Positions 23,442-35,862 of a stretch of 64,000 bases of DNA are shown here, piece after piece. Origin of the DNA: Alectoria sarmentosa. Lineage: Eukaryota; Ascomycota; Lecanoromycetes; Lecanorales; Parmeliaceae. Position 1 is the first letter of the stretch, and every line of letters starts with the position of its first letter. The notes under the pieces were generated by a model. It worked only from the letters and a program-made list of their open reading frames with translations. It was not told the origin of the DNA and made no database searches. The position numbers were made by a program, and so were the translations under genes. The DNA is taken from positions 1 through 64,000 of the forward strand of contig WOGZ01000012.1 in the NCBI GenBank assembly GCA_009733775.1. Direction: 5' to 3'.

Positions 23442-24210
23442 AGAAGATACACGACGAAGGGAATTTAGCTCTCTGCTCGCAATAGCAATGCTTTCTTGCC
23501 TATTTCAATTTGCGGGAAGGATAACAGTAGTAGTAGCAGTCAGGCATTTTAAAAATTCTGTGTTGGGGCAAACAGTTAAGGAACCTGCTCTCACGTGGCC
23601 TTTTATACGACCAATCGGAACGGTTCCGCGGTGGGAATCCTATTGCCCTTTGTCGCTCGGCCAAACATTTTCATCAAAACACTGCACATTCCTTCACAAA
23701 TCATCCTGCCGACTCCTAGAGTTGAAATATAAAACCTACGAGTCTTCTTGGAAACACTGTCGAAGTAGATGTTCCTTGAGAGGAACGGGCTGTGTAAGCT
23801 TGAGAGCCCTGTACCGTGGGCCTCCTCGAGGGCAAGAGAAGGGTAAGAAGTGCAAGTACTGGTTCATCAAAGGTTGTGTCCCATAGAATCCACAAGCAGT
23901 GCCTTGTGAGCGATCAATATGGGACTGAATTTCCGTCCATGCTGCTTGCTTGAAGTCTTGCTATTTCACAAAGAGGAAGATCTCTCATGCACTATTGCTT
24001 TTATTCATCGCCGCGCAGTGCCACACAAGTCCTTCAAAAAGATCTCTCCTTCCCCTTTCAAAGCATCCTTCTCAGTCGATCGATCATGAGGGACATGTTG
24101 ATCAATCGTATCGCTGTGAACGGTTGCAAGCCTGGATGCTGTCAGCGATCTCTTTGTCTTCTTTTCCACTCACCATGAAATGAACCTACGATCCACGGAT
24201 GGCAGCCGAG
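23442..24210. other. Intergenic, no supported gene
   Basis: Short frames on both strands without domain similarity. It lies between the broken F-box gene start and the 3' end of the transposon-disrupted gene. Confidence 0.4.
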
Positions 24211-24639
24211 CTATCCTCGAATCGCCTGCACTTGAAGTTCCTCCTGCAATATCACTTCGTCGGTACCAGGCGGAACTCCCAATTGCTGAAGACACCCAAC
24301 GCACAACCGTCCCACGTCGATGCAGCGCTCACGCACGCGCTGCAACATCACTGCATCCGCAAGACCCTGATGGTTGCAATCTGGGCAACAGGCGAATTGC
24401 TGCTCCGAGAGAACAACAAGCTCGATGATACCACCTTTCGTAGCACCGAGCAGCTCGATCCCCTTCCCGAAATTACGTGCGCTGACCAGATTTCCAGCAC
24501 CGGTGACCAGAGTGGGCGCCCCAGGTATGTTGGTAAATGGGCAAAGCCCCTCGATCTAGACGGACAAGGTATTGGTGATAACCCCTCCCGTCGCCGCAAT
24601 ATCGAATGTTTCGTAGAGTGTGGAAGCGAGATCCTCTTC

Positions 24640-24702
24640 AGTTATAGAGATTTTCATATGGATCACGGCATGGCGGGACTGGGTGTTTGGTGGGAACACA
24701 CA
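24640..24702. repeat. Left copy of 63-bp target duplication
   Basis: Matches 25320-25382 with three mismatches in 63 bases. It lies two bases outside the left terminal repeat of the element. Its sequence is coding DNA of the interrupted minus-strand gene. Confidence 0.85.
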
Positions 24703-24704
24703 TC

Positions 24705-25319
24705 CAGGGCGCCCGATGGTCCAAACCGTCGGTCCAAAGGCCTGAACCGGTCCATTTGAAGCTATTTATATGGTTCGTATTCGGTTCACATAGTCAGACG
24801 GTCTAAGTCCATTTTTGGACCGTCCATACTAATAGTCCGAAGATTCCTTCACTTAACCCTAACCTTAAACCCCCCTTCGAATTTATATATATATTTCGTG
24901 TTTGCGTTGCGGGGTGATGTGAGGAGATCGTGGATCTTGCAATAATGACAAATGAAGTCGAAATAATAGTAACGGCCTTTGATAGGTCGGGTTTATTGTC
25001 GTTATGTGCAACGATGATGTGGCTGTTGAATAATAATGTGACATTAATGTGTTGAGCCCGGGAGAAAACTTGGTTCTCATTCAACCCTATCACATCAGCC
25101 CTATATCATGTTATTAAAATACGTTTATCATGCTCAAATATGTAGCAGTCAAAACGAACCATCTGGATTATTGATTCAGACCGTCGATTTATACTACTGA
25201 ATCGGTCCATGTTAATCGATTCGACAGCATGAACCGGTTCAAACTATTAGTCTATTAGACCGGTCCAACCACTAAGGACTAATAGTACGGTTATATGGTC
25301 TGGACCATCGGGCGCCCTG
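24705..25319. mobile_element. Non-autonomous hAT-like element, 615 bp
   Basis: Terminal inverted repeats start cagggcgcccgatggtcca on the left and end tggaccatcgggcgccctg on the right. The interior has no protein-coding frame. Its two ends align with the two ends of the RIP-mutated transposon at 579-3347, so it is an internal deletion derivative of that family that escaped heavy RIP. A telomere-like string taaccctaacc occurs inside near 24856 and is probably coincidental. Confidence 0.85.
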
Positions 25320-25382
25320 AGTCATAGAGATTTTCATATGGATCACGCCATGGCGGGACTGGGTGTTTGGTGCGAACACACA
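25320..25382. repeat. Right copy of 63-bp target duplication
   Basis: Begins at the base after the right terminal repeat (agtcatagag...) and ends gaacacaca. Three mismatches to 24640-24702 mean the insertion is not very recent, or that duplication and mutation preceded it. Confidence 0.85.
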
Positions 25383-25562
25383 GCGGACCATGATCGGACG
25401 CGCCATCTCGCTTGGGAGCCCCCCGGGGACGTGAATCTCACCGCCCAGGTCTCGGGAGCTGTTAGGAAGGGGACCGACGAAACCGGGAGATGCGGAGTCT
25501 CTGGAGGTAAGGAAGTCCACGAAGCTGTGGAGTGCTTCTATTGTCATTGGAAGGCTCGCCAT

Positions 25563-27374
25563 GTTCGGTGATGCTGTGCTTGGCGATGATACGGAACGAC
25601 GGCGGCCTCGTGGAGGACGAGAAGGTAAGATGGGAGAGGTGTGGAATAGGTAGGTGTGTGGAGTAGGTATTTGTTTGTGTGCCTCTCAAGGGAAGGCATG
25701 TGCAAGGCTGAGTTATGTGACCGAGACTTGAAATGGAGCGCGGCTCAAAGCCATCCTATACCGTCTACAACACCCTCTAGCGACTTCCGAGACGCTTGGA
25801 CAAGCTCTTAAGGAGCCTACATCTAACCTGCTACCGCCATCTTGACGCCATTTTCCCAAGGACCTCATCACCCTTGGACCTCTTCACGAAATCTCTCCAA
25901 GAGCACAGAACACCTTCCCACCTACCAGCCGCGTTACCATTCCTGAGAGCACCAAAAACCGTCTTCGTCCTGCCGTATAAGTCTTTCCATTCCCACCTCT
26001 CCACCCCAACGCAGCATAGCTCACGCGCCGAAGTCCCATCGTCAACACTTCTATCCGTCTCGGCTCGCCAGCACGACCCATTGGTTTTATACACCATGGG
26101 AAATCACTCCAACAACACTGAAGGGAATATGATGCCTGAATGCAGCAACGCTGGTACGCAAAGGTTGCCAAAACCGAAAAGCCCACTTCAGAAAAACCAG
26201 CGAATACGACCAAGTATCGAAGCGCAGTCCGCCAGAAGTATGACCGGCCCCTGCACAAAACGACCTCCGGAAAGCAGATGCACCAATTCCTTCCATCCCT
26301 CTTCCCAATCCTCGAATCTTTCTCCAGACACATTCACAAGCTCTTCGAAAGCACCCTCGACCACCTCAAACCCCCTCGCTCCTCCCTACCACATCCGCCC
26401 AGAGACCAGAACGGTCAACACTACTCAACGCGCTTAGCAACTTACGCTCAACGGAAGTCATATGAAGCAGAGAAGGGCTCTGGAACAGATCCGATCTATA
26501 CTGTTCATTAAAGCGTGCTGGAATTCAAAAAGCACCAACGGCAAGCACAGAGGTCTCCACGAACAAGACGGCCCTGCATAGTACAACGCAAGACCTATAC
26601 CCAATTACTTTCCTCTGCAAAACGAAGAGGAGCGCGCTTATTTGGCTTCTTTTAGTTGACAGTGGGCCTCCTGGCGCCACGAGTCGGGGGGGTCGCAAAG
26701 GTCACAAATGCCCTGTCCTATCCACCTATCTGGTAACCAAATCAACTCTCTGTCATTTCAATCACTCTTCCCTAGACGTCATGAAACAACGAGGAGCCGC
26801 ACGCCTCGGATAGACCCTGGATGGCATTTGATTTAGGCTCCAGTATATTATTGTGCCACGGAAGAAACTTTCTTAAAAAGCACCGACAGGTGGAGCAGTG
26901 GGAGACCATTTGATTGATTGGGAGTGCGTGAGTGAGATGTTATTGTCGTGTTGTAGCAGAGAACCTAGCGTTATAGGAACGATGAACGATAAACGATGAT
27001 CGAGATGTATTCATAAGAGAGGTCCATTTGGCGCGCAGGCTAGCTACATAGTCCTATTTCCTGGGCAGAGAAAGAGAGACGTGGATAGATAGCGCTATTT
27101 CTATACACAAAGAAAATAGGGAAACGATAAAGATGGCATGATGGAAGCTTTTCCAATACATCTCGGCAGAAGCGTCGTTCTAGATTGCAAACCTAGGTTT
27201 CTACACACGAACGAACAACGAAACATCCCTTCCCCAACATATGAACAAGCGTCCATCTAATCGAAAAGGCCAGCGCTACCTATTTCTCTGAATACTCGCA
27301 TCGAAAAAAGCCACGAGAAGGTAGCATTGTCCAACGCGATTTAACTCAGTCTATCTCATCCACAGAACCAGTCC
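25563..27374. other. Intergenic, one weak hypothetical frame
   Basis: A plus-strand frame at 25796-26437 (213 codons, Ser/Pro-rich) overlaps another at 26140-26511 (123 codons, basic). Either could be part of a small spliced gene beginning MGNHSNNTEGN at 26096, but no domain or clear intron supports it. The rest, 26520-27374, shows no coding signal. Confidence 0.35.
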
Positions 27375-28960
27375 TCAAACGTGCTTGAAGCTCAAAACGC
27401 ACTTCCCGCCCACAGGACCGGAGACAAAAGTATCCGCCTGCTCCATGCCCTCACCGTCCACAATCTGCGTTATATAGTTCGAATAGACCGCCGCGACGAC
27501 CAATTTCATCTCTGCAAAGTCATCAAACCCCCCATCATCGACTGAAAAGAAAAGAAAAGAAAAAGAAAACACACACCTTGAAGCGCGAAATGATTCCCCA
27601 AACACATCCTCCCCCCACTGCTAAACGCCCAGAACCACCTCTTCATCTCATCCCGCTTCTCCCCCTCCGCATCCCACCGTTCCGGCAGCCATTTCTCCGG
27701 CTCCGGAAACACCGCCGCGTTGCGATGCAGACTGTACGGGTTAGCGCTGACGCGGACGCCGCCTGGAATGTTGCTGTAGCCGTCAATGGTGGTGCCGGCG
27801 GGGGAGAAAGGGGTGACGCGCGGCTGTTGGGCTGGGCCGGCGGCGTAGAGGCGGAGGGTCTCTTGGAGGATGTTGTTGAGGAGGGGGAGGGCGTCGATGG
27901 AGCGCGGGGAGGGGAGACTTTGGGCCATGTTTGTGTTGGTGGTGGTGGTGTCGTTGGTCGCTGGGTAGATGATCGGAGGGCTGAGGGTGTGGAGTTCGCT
28001 GCGGAGACGGTCCTGTAGGTAGGGACGTTGGGACAGTTCGTGCATGAGATAGGTGAGGGTGATGCCCGAGGTTTCATGGCCGGCTATCAGTTGGTCTAGC
28101 ATTTCCGAGGCTGTGACCGCCATGGTATTTTTGAGTTGGGGTGCATCGGACTGTGTAGGCTCTCCGAGCGATTGGGCCAGCTGTCGATATACGACAGGCT
28201 GGGTCGCCGACTGGTTCTCGTTGACCTTCTCTGAGCGGATGAAAGCGTCGGCAGCTTCACACATGGAAAAGCACCACCTTTCAATCTCCCCCCCCGCACG
28301 CTCGTGGGGACGCCGGATCTTGAAGGTCTGAAACTCCTTGAGCCAGTGGCGCCGATATTCGGCGTTGTTGATAAAATCGGTGCTATTGGACAAGCCGAAC
28401 AGATATGCAGACGTAAAATCCATACCAACGGCCTGAGTGAAATCCAGTACATCCATCTCTCCGCCGTGTTCCACCGTCTCTTGTACAATCGGGAGAAAGC
28501 GATCAAAGATCAGTTGACTCGATACCGTCTGTAAATCCTTCGAATTCTGCAAATAAGACTTGGAATAGACATTCGAGACCATGCGTTTCTGCACCGAGTG
28601 CGGCTTGTGCCCCAACAAGGTGAACATATTGGGAGAGGCATAATTGACAAAGACGTCACGGTACCATCTATGCTTCTCGAATCCGCCAACGTATACCGTT
28701 CGCAACGCGTCTGCACTGTTGACGCTGATCTCATTGGGAGCCAGTCTTACCACGGGGCCATATCTTTGATGGAGAGCAAAGAGAGTACGGACTGCGGTAC
28801 TTCTCCGTCTTTTGGACCAGATCCATAGGGGAAGGATGGGGGCTGAGAAGTGGGCATTGGGGATTTTTGATAAGGGGGAAAAGAAGAGGGGTAGTATGAT
28901 GTATCTGTAGAGTAAGAGCAGTAGAAGAAGGGAAGCTCCAATGATGGTTATAGAAGCCAT
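27375..28960 (-). CDS. Cytochrome P450 monooxygenase
   Basis: Exon 1 (28960-27577) and exon 2 (27511-27375) join across a 65-base intron in phase 1 to give 506 residues, with ALQ-EMKLVVAAVYSNY at the junction. An N-terminal membrane anchor (residues 4-28) is followed by a Pro-containing hinge. The I-helix oxygen-binding motif reads LIAGHETSG, the K-helix ExxR is ETLR, and the haem loop is FSSGGRMCLGNH with the thiolate Cys at about residue 453. All catalytic motifs are present, so it appears intact. It resembles fungal P450s of specialised metabolism or detoxification. The substrate is unknown. It stands alone on its strand, 9 kb from the methyltransferase. Confidence 0.93.
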
Positions 28961-29608
28961 GTTGTGTAGGGAAAATTATGATAGAGTAGAGGAAGAAAAA
29001 AATATATTTATTGAGATTAATGATTAAGAACTCGATGATAGAGTGGACAATATTTCGTTGGCAAATACCTAGTGCGGGGTTGCTGCATGTGCAAACGCTC
29101 GTGCAATAATTATGCATTGATTATGCAGGGTCTACAGGGCTAGATGTGGATTGGCCAAAACGTGCAGCTGGTATTCGCGGTATTCGCAAGTCGTAATCAT
29201 GCCAAGTCGACGGCAATCTAAGGTATACAATACATCTAAGGTATACAATACATGCCAAGACTATCATATGCACATCGCTGTCTTCGAGCCAATCAGCGCC
29301 TTCTTTCCACCCTCCACTTCAGAAATACTAGCACAAGGCTGAACGCCTCCGAGGGCAGACGACGTCAGCAGTGTAAAACGACACCTCGTCGCAATGATTT
29401 CATCGAGATGAGAGACCTCGAAGTTCTCTCACCTGTCTCCGTCACTGCATCTTGCCAGACTTAAGATCAAGAAGAATAGCCCCGGATAGACAAGGTCCGA
29501 CCGCGAAGCAACAGCCTTATCGAGAACATATTGACAGACACGCCTTTCAGTTCGCAACAGAGTGACCGCCTTCTTCTCAGAAGATCCAGACTCCAACAAC
29601 CCAGCGCT
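28961..29608. other. Divergent intergenic region
   Basis: Contains the promoters of the P450 (leftward) and the large GTPase-like gene (rightward). An exact 18-bp tandem duplication (atctaaggtatacaatac) lies at 29216-29251. Confidence 0.5.
29216..29251. repeat. 18-bp tandem duplication in intergenic region
   Basis: Two exact adjacent copies, each containing the palindrome gtatac. Confidence 0.85.
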
Positions 29609-32600
29609 ATGGATACGACCTCAAGTGGCAAGGGTAAGGAGAAAGAAGTCACTAAGTAAGTCTGAGACTCTAAGAGCGAACTTATCTTTCCCTATTTGTA
29701 CTTATTAGAATCAGGAAACCTAGCTCAGGAGATATCTTCATCATCGTTCTAGGACCGTCGAGCTCTGGCAAGACATCTTTCATTGATCTGTGTTGTGGGT
29801 CCAATCGACGTCATTTCGGAAGTAAGCGCGAGAATGCCATTATCAGTCAGACATTGACCGGAGAAAACAGCCACGCAATCTATTACAGAAGCCGTGTTCG
29901 AGTACGATGGCCGAAAAGTCCACCTTATTGACACCCCAGGGTTTGATCCATCCGGCATTCGAAGCTCAGTGGTCCTGTTTCAGATAGCCTTTTTTCTCGC
30001 TGCTGCTTACAAAAATGGTATTTCCATCAACGGATTTGTGTACTTTCCGGGATTGATACAGGGGACTTCCGGAGACTTTTGGAACCTTATTGAGAAACAT
30101 GCCTTGATGATGCTTTTCACGATGGTTGGAGTTGGGAGGCTGTCACATATCGTTCTCGCTGCTAGCCCGCGCCACCTTTCGCGGGGTAGTGCCGCCCAAA
30201 AGGATTTTCACCTTCTGCCTATGGAATGGGCACAGTTGGTGGGTGCAGGAAGCCAAACCTTTGCCTTAGACGAATTGAGAAGTTCTGCATTACCCGTAAT
30301 TTCATGGTTTGCTTCCCAACAACAGCGACCAGGCCCCCTAAGAATACAGCGTGAGCTTGTTGACTGGCATCAAGTGTTATGTCTGACCAAATTTGGAGGA
30401 GAGTTGATACTGTTCTGGAAGAATGATCATCTGCAGAATCCCTTTTACCATGGGAATCCCTTTTACCAAGGGAGGGAATTCTGCCTCGATCCATTGTACG
30501 CAGGCAACCACGCAGAGGCAATTGAGGGGACCAAGCAGCGGACAGATAGCACCCAAGGGGAGCACCGAACTTACAACATGCGGGTGCATTTTTCAGAAAT
30601 GTTGAAGCTTGCTAGTCCACGAACAGGAGAGGGAACTGACGCCCGACAATTAAATTTTGAACACATAGTGGACCAAGAAGCACACATCACAGGGTTGTGG
30701 GAAGATTGGTTACTCCAAAGTCTGCAAGGTAGTGTCATTGACCAATCAGCTAGACCAAAAAATCACGGTGTTGATTCTGTGGGCTCATTCCTGTCATACG
30801 AAAAGCCGACAATCGAACAGACAGTCATCCCAGTGGGAGCAGACAACGTAAAGTCCCCGGACTTCTCCTCCGATACAAGTAGTGATGAAGGTGATAAAAA
30901 TACAGGTGTGACATCTCGTATTGCACGAAACCAAAACAGGATATCAGCGCGGGCATTTCCACCGCCCAGGTACGCAGCAAAATCATTCTCAGCAGAGCGC
31001 AGAGTGACTGAATCAAATCCACATACCAACCATACTCAGCGGATGGATTTCCGGGCAAAACTATACCAGTACAGTCTTTTAGGACTCAAAGGCCACGCGG
31101 GGCCGAACATCTCCGCCGAGAATATTGACCGAATAGGCAAGGCGGTGACTGAAGCTGACCTTGAAGACATAAAAGTAGACAAGATCGCATCAAGCTTCGA
31201 AAGTATGTTTGGAGAGCCATTAAACGTTGCTACAAAACGCTCTCCCAAACAAGAGGTCTCCTCGCTGTTGTATGCTTGGTTTTGCAGGGAGGTCATCATC
31301 TGTCAAAATATGGCCATTTTGGTCTATGCCAATTTCAAAAGGCTGCAAAATGCTCATCTTGCGGGCGAATACATCAGTATTGTAGTCTCAAGGGACAATT
31401 TCAAATACATATCGTCTTCAATGGTGGCCGACCTGCATCGCCTCAAATTCGAATGGGTGTGCAAGCTTGTATTAGCATTTACCAGCTGCATCGACGCTCT
31501 GCGTGAACATATAATTGACCACCGATCAGAACCCGAATATCCTTGGCACAAACTGTGGGAGATTGAACGAATTTGTGGGAGCTTGCTCGAAGAAATAGAA
31601 CTGGGGCCATGGACTGACAGTAGAGAGCTGTTTTTGGAGCAGCAGATTTTCAAACGAGAAGCAGAGGACTTTTCCCTATTGATTACAGTCTGGCGACGTG
31701 TATTGGGGATCATAGACTTGGCTATGCTTGCTTACGAGGGTGCCCACACTACCGATTTCACTCAACAAGTTCTTGGTGATAACTGCGACACTATCAATTT
31801 GTACGAAACCTCTCCCCTATCCGGGGCTCCGGGCGAAGTAAAGTCTGGAACTGGACTACAGCTCCGACGTCAGAAGATGAAATGCTTAGCTGAGTTCTTC
31901 GAGGATAGAGATGTCTGGGTCTTCGGAAGGTTTTCATCGCAGGACCTGCGATCATCCTACTTATCCGCTGACATCGTGACCTTTGCGGACGTGTGGGGCC
32001 CGGTATGGAAAGTCATGGACAAAACAGCGGAGAAAGTGGTAACAAGATACAACGTCGGAGGAGGTTCCATTGTGCCTTGGCCGTACAATCCAGACATTCA
32101 TCCCTACTTGAAGCCTCATGAGCGTTTGTGCCATTGGCAGAGCAACGCTGCATCTATCAGTTTTAAGAAAGCGGGCTCGTCCAATACAAGTGAGAGACCA
32201 AGCCCAAGTATAGAAGCATGTTCACAAGGCTTACTCCTTTGCAGGTTCGTCATCAAGCTTCAGCGATACAGATGAAGGGGAAGAAGCCAGTTCCGACTTG
32301 GAAAATTTTAGTGGTCAGGAAAGACTGATGATTGGTGCTGATTCAGTCCCACGAATGCAGTGGAAAAAATGCCATTGTCGTATCGATCACCTCGTACAGC
32401 ATCTGAAAGAGGCTGGGCGACTGGATCACATAATAGCATCCAAGTCATATCGATACGTGGACTCTCAACAAACATCCTTGGTCGTAGGTAGCCACGGCTT
32501 TCAAGCAGGACAAGCGAAGACAACAAAGGACAAGAGGGAAGAGAACCTGAAAACCAGTATTCTAGATAGATGGATGAATGAGCAACAATCCCGAGACCCA

Positions 32601-33482
32601 CGCGAATTGGAAAATCTTTGGGGAGTTGTGGTATCTCTCTGCACCATGAATTCTCGCCGGGTCCGACTCGTGGAACTCCTTGGCGATGACAGCGTAGTTG
32701 CTTTATTGAGACAGTTTCCCTGGAGTGACTTGAGTCCCGATGGCTCAACAAGTCATCTTCGAGACCAATACCTCGGAGCGGTTTATAGTGCTGATCCACG
32801 TGCGCTCGGAGACCTGTGGGATACGCATCCTTCGTGGCGTGAAGAGCTTGGAAAAGCCATACTCAGCTGCCTCAAGATACTGGTACTGACAGGTTTCAAT
32901 GAAAACCGAGAGGAGTTCTACATGCTTTGGTTGCCTCCCCGCTGCCGGGGCCCGAGACGCATAACACTGAAGTCTACAGACCAGGGCTGGGTCAAGTTCT
33001 TGAAAGACACAACATATTCGGTGACAGTAGCGGTTGCTGTGGAGGACAGTCTGACCGCCAAATCACAAAGGAGAAAATGCAAGCATAGTCGACCAAGATG
33101 GTTTCAATCTCCATCGCTTCTCGAAACCGCGATATGCGTCAACAGTGCTCTCGAGCCTACCCCAAAATTGGTCAAAATCCCCAGCTCTCAGGGCGAGAAC
33201 CAGGATTCGTGGCCGATAGACTTTAGAGAATGGCGGGCAATCTGGGATATATCCGCCCTGGATATTGGTGAGCCTTTCTGGATGGGCTCACAGACTCGAG
33301 TCCGAGTAGCCGCTGTGCCTACAAATTGGCATCTGCTTCTGGAAATCGACATAGTCAAACGGCAGATATTTCGAGAGATGCTTGGACTGAAAACGAGTGA
33401 GAAGACAGGTCATTGGGAGTACACCGACGCCGAAGCCGAGGCTGTAGACGTCCGGCCTATTCCTGTGCACATCAGTTCATAA
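29609..33482 (+). CDS. Large protein with degenerate AIG1-like G domain
   Basis: Four exons, 29609-29655, 29709-29821, 29889-32207 and 32245-33482, join with consistent phases (2, 1, 1) and give 1238 residues. The N terminus has a Walker A/G1 loop GPSSSGKTSF (residues 31-40) and a G3 motif LIDTPGFD (about 67-74) separated by 30 residues, as in fungal AIG1-type GTPases. The strand that should carry G4 (T/N-K-x-D) reads IVLAASPRH, so guanine specificity seems lost. A tandem NPFYHG/NPFYQG pair occurs near residue 240. The remaining 1000 residues form one large unrecognised region, with a Ser/Asp/Glu-rich linker around the last intron (SSSSFSDTDEGEEASSDLEN). It is uninterrupted, so presumably functional. 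The NLR-like or heterokaryon-related roles of such G-domain proteins are only an analogy. Confidence 0.75.
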
Positions 33483-35208
33483 AACGGCAGTCGAATGAAG
33501 GAGTGATGGAAATTGACGGCCTCGGAAACTCTAATGAAGACTTTGGGTGTTCTAACTTTCTTAGGTGTTTTTTTTTAGGCGGGCGCAGGACATAAGGCTG
33601 TGGCCAATGCATTGATCGAACCCAGTCGTTTCCAACACACACGAGGAGACGTATCATGAATACCTCGAAGCTCAAAGAAAACGGTGTCTGTAGGTTCCCA
33701 GCACGCGTTGATAGTAACAAGCCCGACACCCTCACCTCTTCCAACCCTGCCTGTGTCATTTTTTTTTCCGTTGCGGAACGATGGCGAACTCATTTCGACA
33801 CGCGGGCTAAAACAGATCACCCAAGCGAAAACGTCTATCATCTCCATCCAAATCCACCCTCACTCAGTCTCTGTGCCAAAAAAGCGGCCGCGCTCCCTTC
33901 TCCCTCTTCAATCACACACTCGCCCCTTCGCCCCTGCCACCAGCCTTTCCAAGCTGCAACAAGCCGCGCTCTCGGTTATGGGTCCAAGCAGCGCGATCAT
34001 AGCGCCTTCACGCGAACAACAGCCAGACGACACTATCATCTCTGAACATCCTTGAATCTTGACCAGCAATGCACCAGTAGACTCCAACAGAAACAAGAGC
34101 TCCCATCCCTACGACGTCTCCTACTTTACAAAAGTATCGCACGCGAGAGACCGGGCCCACTACACTGGAAGCTGGCAACTTTACTTGATCCCAACCACTC
34201 AAGCACCTCATTTACATTATGATATAGGTCAATTCCTGCTCATGTACAGCAATCAAACTACCCCTCTGCTGTGAAAACTTAGCATCTCCATCTGCCCAAA
34301 TGGACGACGAGGTTCTACTGCTAGCCCATAAAAATCCCATACTGAAAACAATTCTACCACCACTTTTTCCATTCACCCTATCAATCCTGCCTCCTTCGAC
34401 GCCAACCCATCAGGAACCAACCGCCTTCTCAAACCGCGCTCACAGCCCGATAGCCCCGGCATCGATATCCATACGGAATCAGCACACCACTGCATTCACT
34501 GCCTTCTCCCCAGCCAACTAGCAAATGAAGGTTGAAAAGTGATTTGAAGAAAAAAGAAGAAGAGCAAAAGCCCATTCATCAGCAAAAGGCAGAGTCTACA
34601 CGGCCAGTATCTCCGCCAGGCCTCCCCCTCCCCTTGCTGTCAGCCTATTACTGGGAAGATATCTCTAGCGTTTGACGCTGTGTAGGTTAGATTTCCTGCT
34701 CGGACCATAGGTCGGGAAGGCAGAAGAAATGCTTTGAAAGACCATAAATATACACCGCACTACATTCAAAAAAAATTGCGACTTCGAACGACCCATTCCG
34801 CTCAAAATGGTATCAATCCTTCCCACATCTCTGTCTGTCTCACAGGCTAATTTCCTTCATTCTTATCGACATGAAGCGACCTCTTGAACGTTTTACAACG
34901 CGGGTGCTTTCAAGCGTAGTCACACGAGTCCCTTCCTGCCCGTGCAGGCGGCGCTTTTCCCTTGTATTTATGACACGTACGGCATATCTGCTGTTCTGGG
35001 GGCTTTATCCCGATGGAAAGGTCGGACCTGTAACTCATAGGTGCCATCCTACAACACCTGACTGACGGTTTACAATCCTCGTCGGTCATAAGCGCCATCA
35101 TGCGACTTTAGATATCGGCTGCAGTCCAGCAACGAGCAGGAAGGAAAAACTTCTTTTGGATACCGAAGTTCGATCTTTCCTTTTGCCTCTTAGCACAAAC
35201 GCAGCCGG
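33483..35208. other. Intergenic, no supported gene
   Basis: Overlapping frames at 33656-34274 and 34300-34521 are rich in Ser, Pro and His and lack any domain. A pyrimidine-rich composition suggests untranslated or promoter DNA. Confidence 0.4.
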
Positions 35209-35862
35209 TCAACCCGTTTGAGACCTTTCACCTGTGCATCTTGTTACCGAGATGGCTCTGGTTCGTGTTGCATAACCCTTCCCTTGACTTAATTTCATCC
35301 TTGCACGAATATCACGGCACTCGAAAGGAATGTTGAGCCTTGAAACGAGATATTCTTCCGTCGCAGCCCTCAAAGCAACATTACTGCCGATGTCATTTTG
35401 CCTTATCAGGTCTTGCATGGTTTCTACATCCTTTCGGGGGCCTGCCAAGTCTGATGAGATTGCGCTCTGAGTATCCCAAGGGAACGGTGTCCGACTTACA
35501 TGAAGGTCGCCGGGCTGTACGGACTCCATTGACGCAGCTTCTTATTTCACTACGTTGCTTCAAGGAAGAATGATGGCGGAAAGTTTCATTGGTGTTCTCG
35601 AATATAGCGGGATCGAAACCAAGAGGCCGTGGACCATCGCCAGTCTCTAAAAATCCACAAGGGTTGTGGAAGTCCGGATAGAAGTAAGGTCGAAGTACAG
35701 TGACGATTTCCGGGCCATGGACATACAACTGAAGCCCTGAACATACCGCTCGTTCCCTAGACGGTTACGTTGGGTGTACCGTACAGCTTCGGAATGGAGG
35801 TGATAGCGCCGAGAGTGAGACTGAGGTCCTATTCTCTGTAGATTTCGGCCCCAAACTGACAA
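35209..35862 (-). CDS. Hypothetical protein, possibly spliced
   Basis: Three overlapping minus-strand frames appear to be exons of one gene. One contains LYVHGPEIVTVLRPYFYPDF followed by HNPCGFLETGDGPRPLGFDP. The last contains SDLAGPRKDVETMQDLIRQN and ends with NIPFECRDIRARMKLSQGKG, YATRTRAIS and SQTG. A gtaagt..actcag stretch at about 35476-35508 could be a very short (33-base) intron. The C-terminal 42 residues recur in a truncated copy at 48190-48312 with mostly conservative amino-acid changes, which is evidence that this frame is or was translated. I do not recognise the family. Confidence 0.45.

Larger units (their letters stand above)
24211..25562 (-). pseudogene. Unrecognised gene disrupted by hAT derivative and a TAG
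   Basis: The 5' part (25562-25320) encodes MASLPMTIEALHSF... down to APNTQSRHGVIHMKIS. After the inserted element the same peptide recurs as PPNTQSRHAVIHMKISITEE and then continues DLASTLYETFDIAATGG, so the reading frame is interrupted and 21 codons are duplicated. Downstream an in-frame TAG (near 24557) separates NTLSV from IEGLCPFTNIPG, after which about 110 open codons follow, with a CCPDC...CVGC cysteine pattern (possible zinc site). The TAG is one C-to-T change from CAG, a CpA site as mutated by RIP. The last codon stops at 24211. The family is unknown and the gene cannot be functional as it stands. Confidence 0.65.

Noticed and set aside
24850..24870. Telomere-like taaccctaacc string
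   Set aside because: Only about two imperfect units inside a transposon derivative. No array, so not an interstitial telomere.
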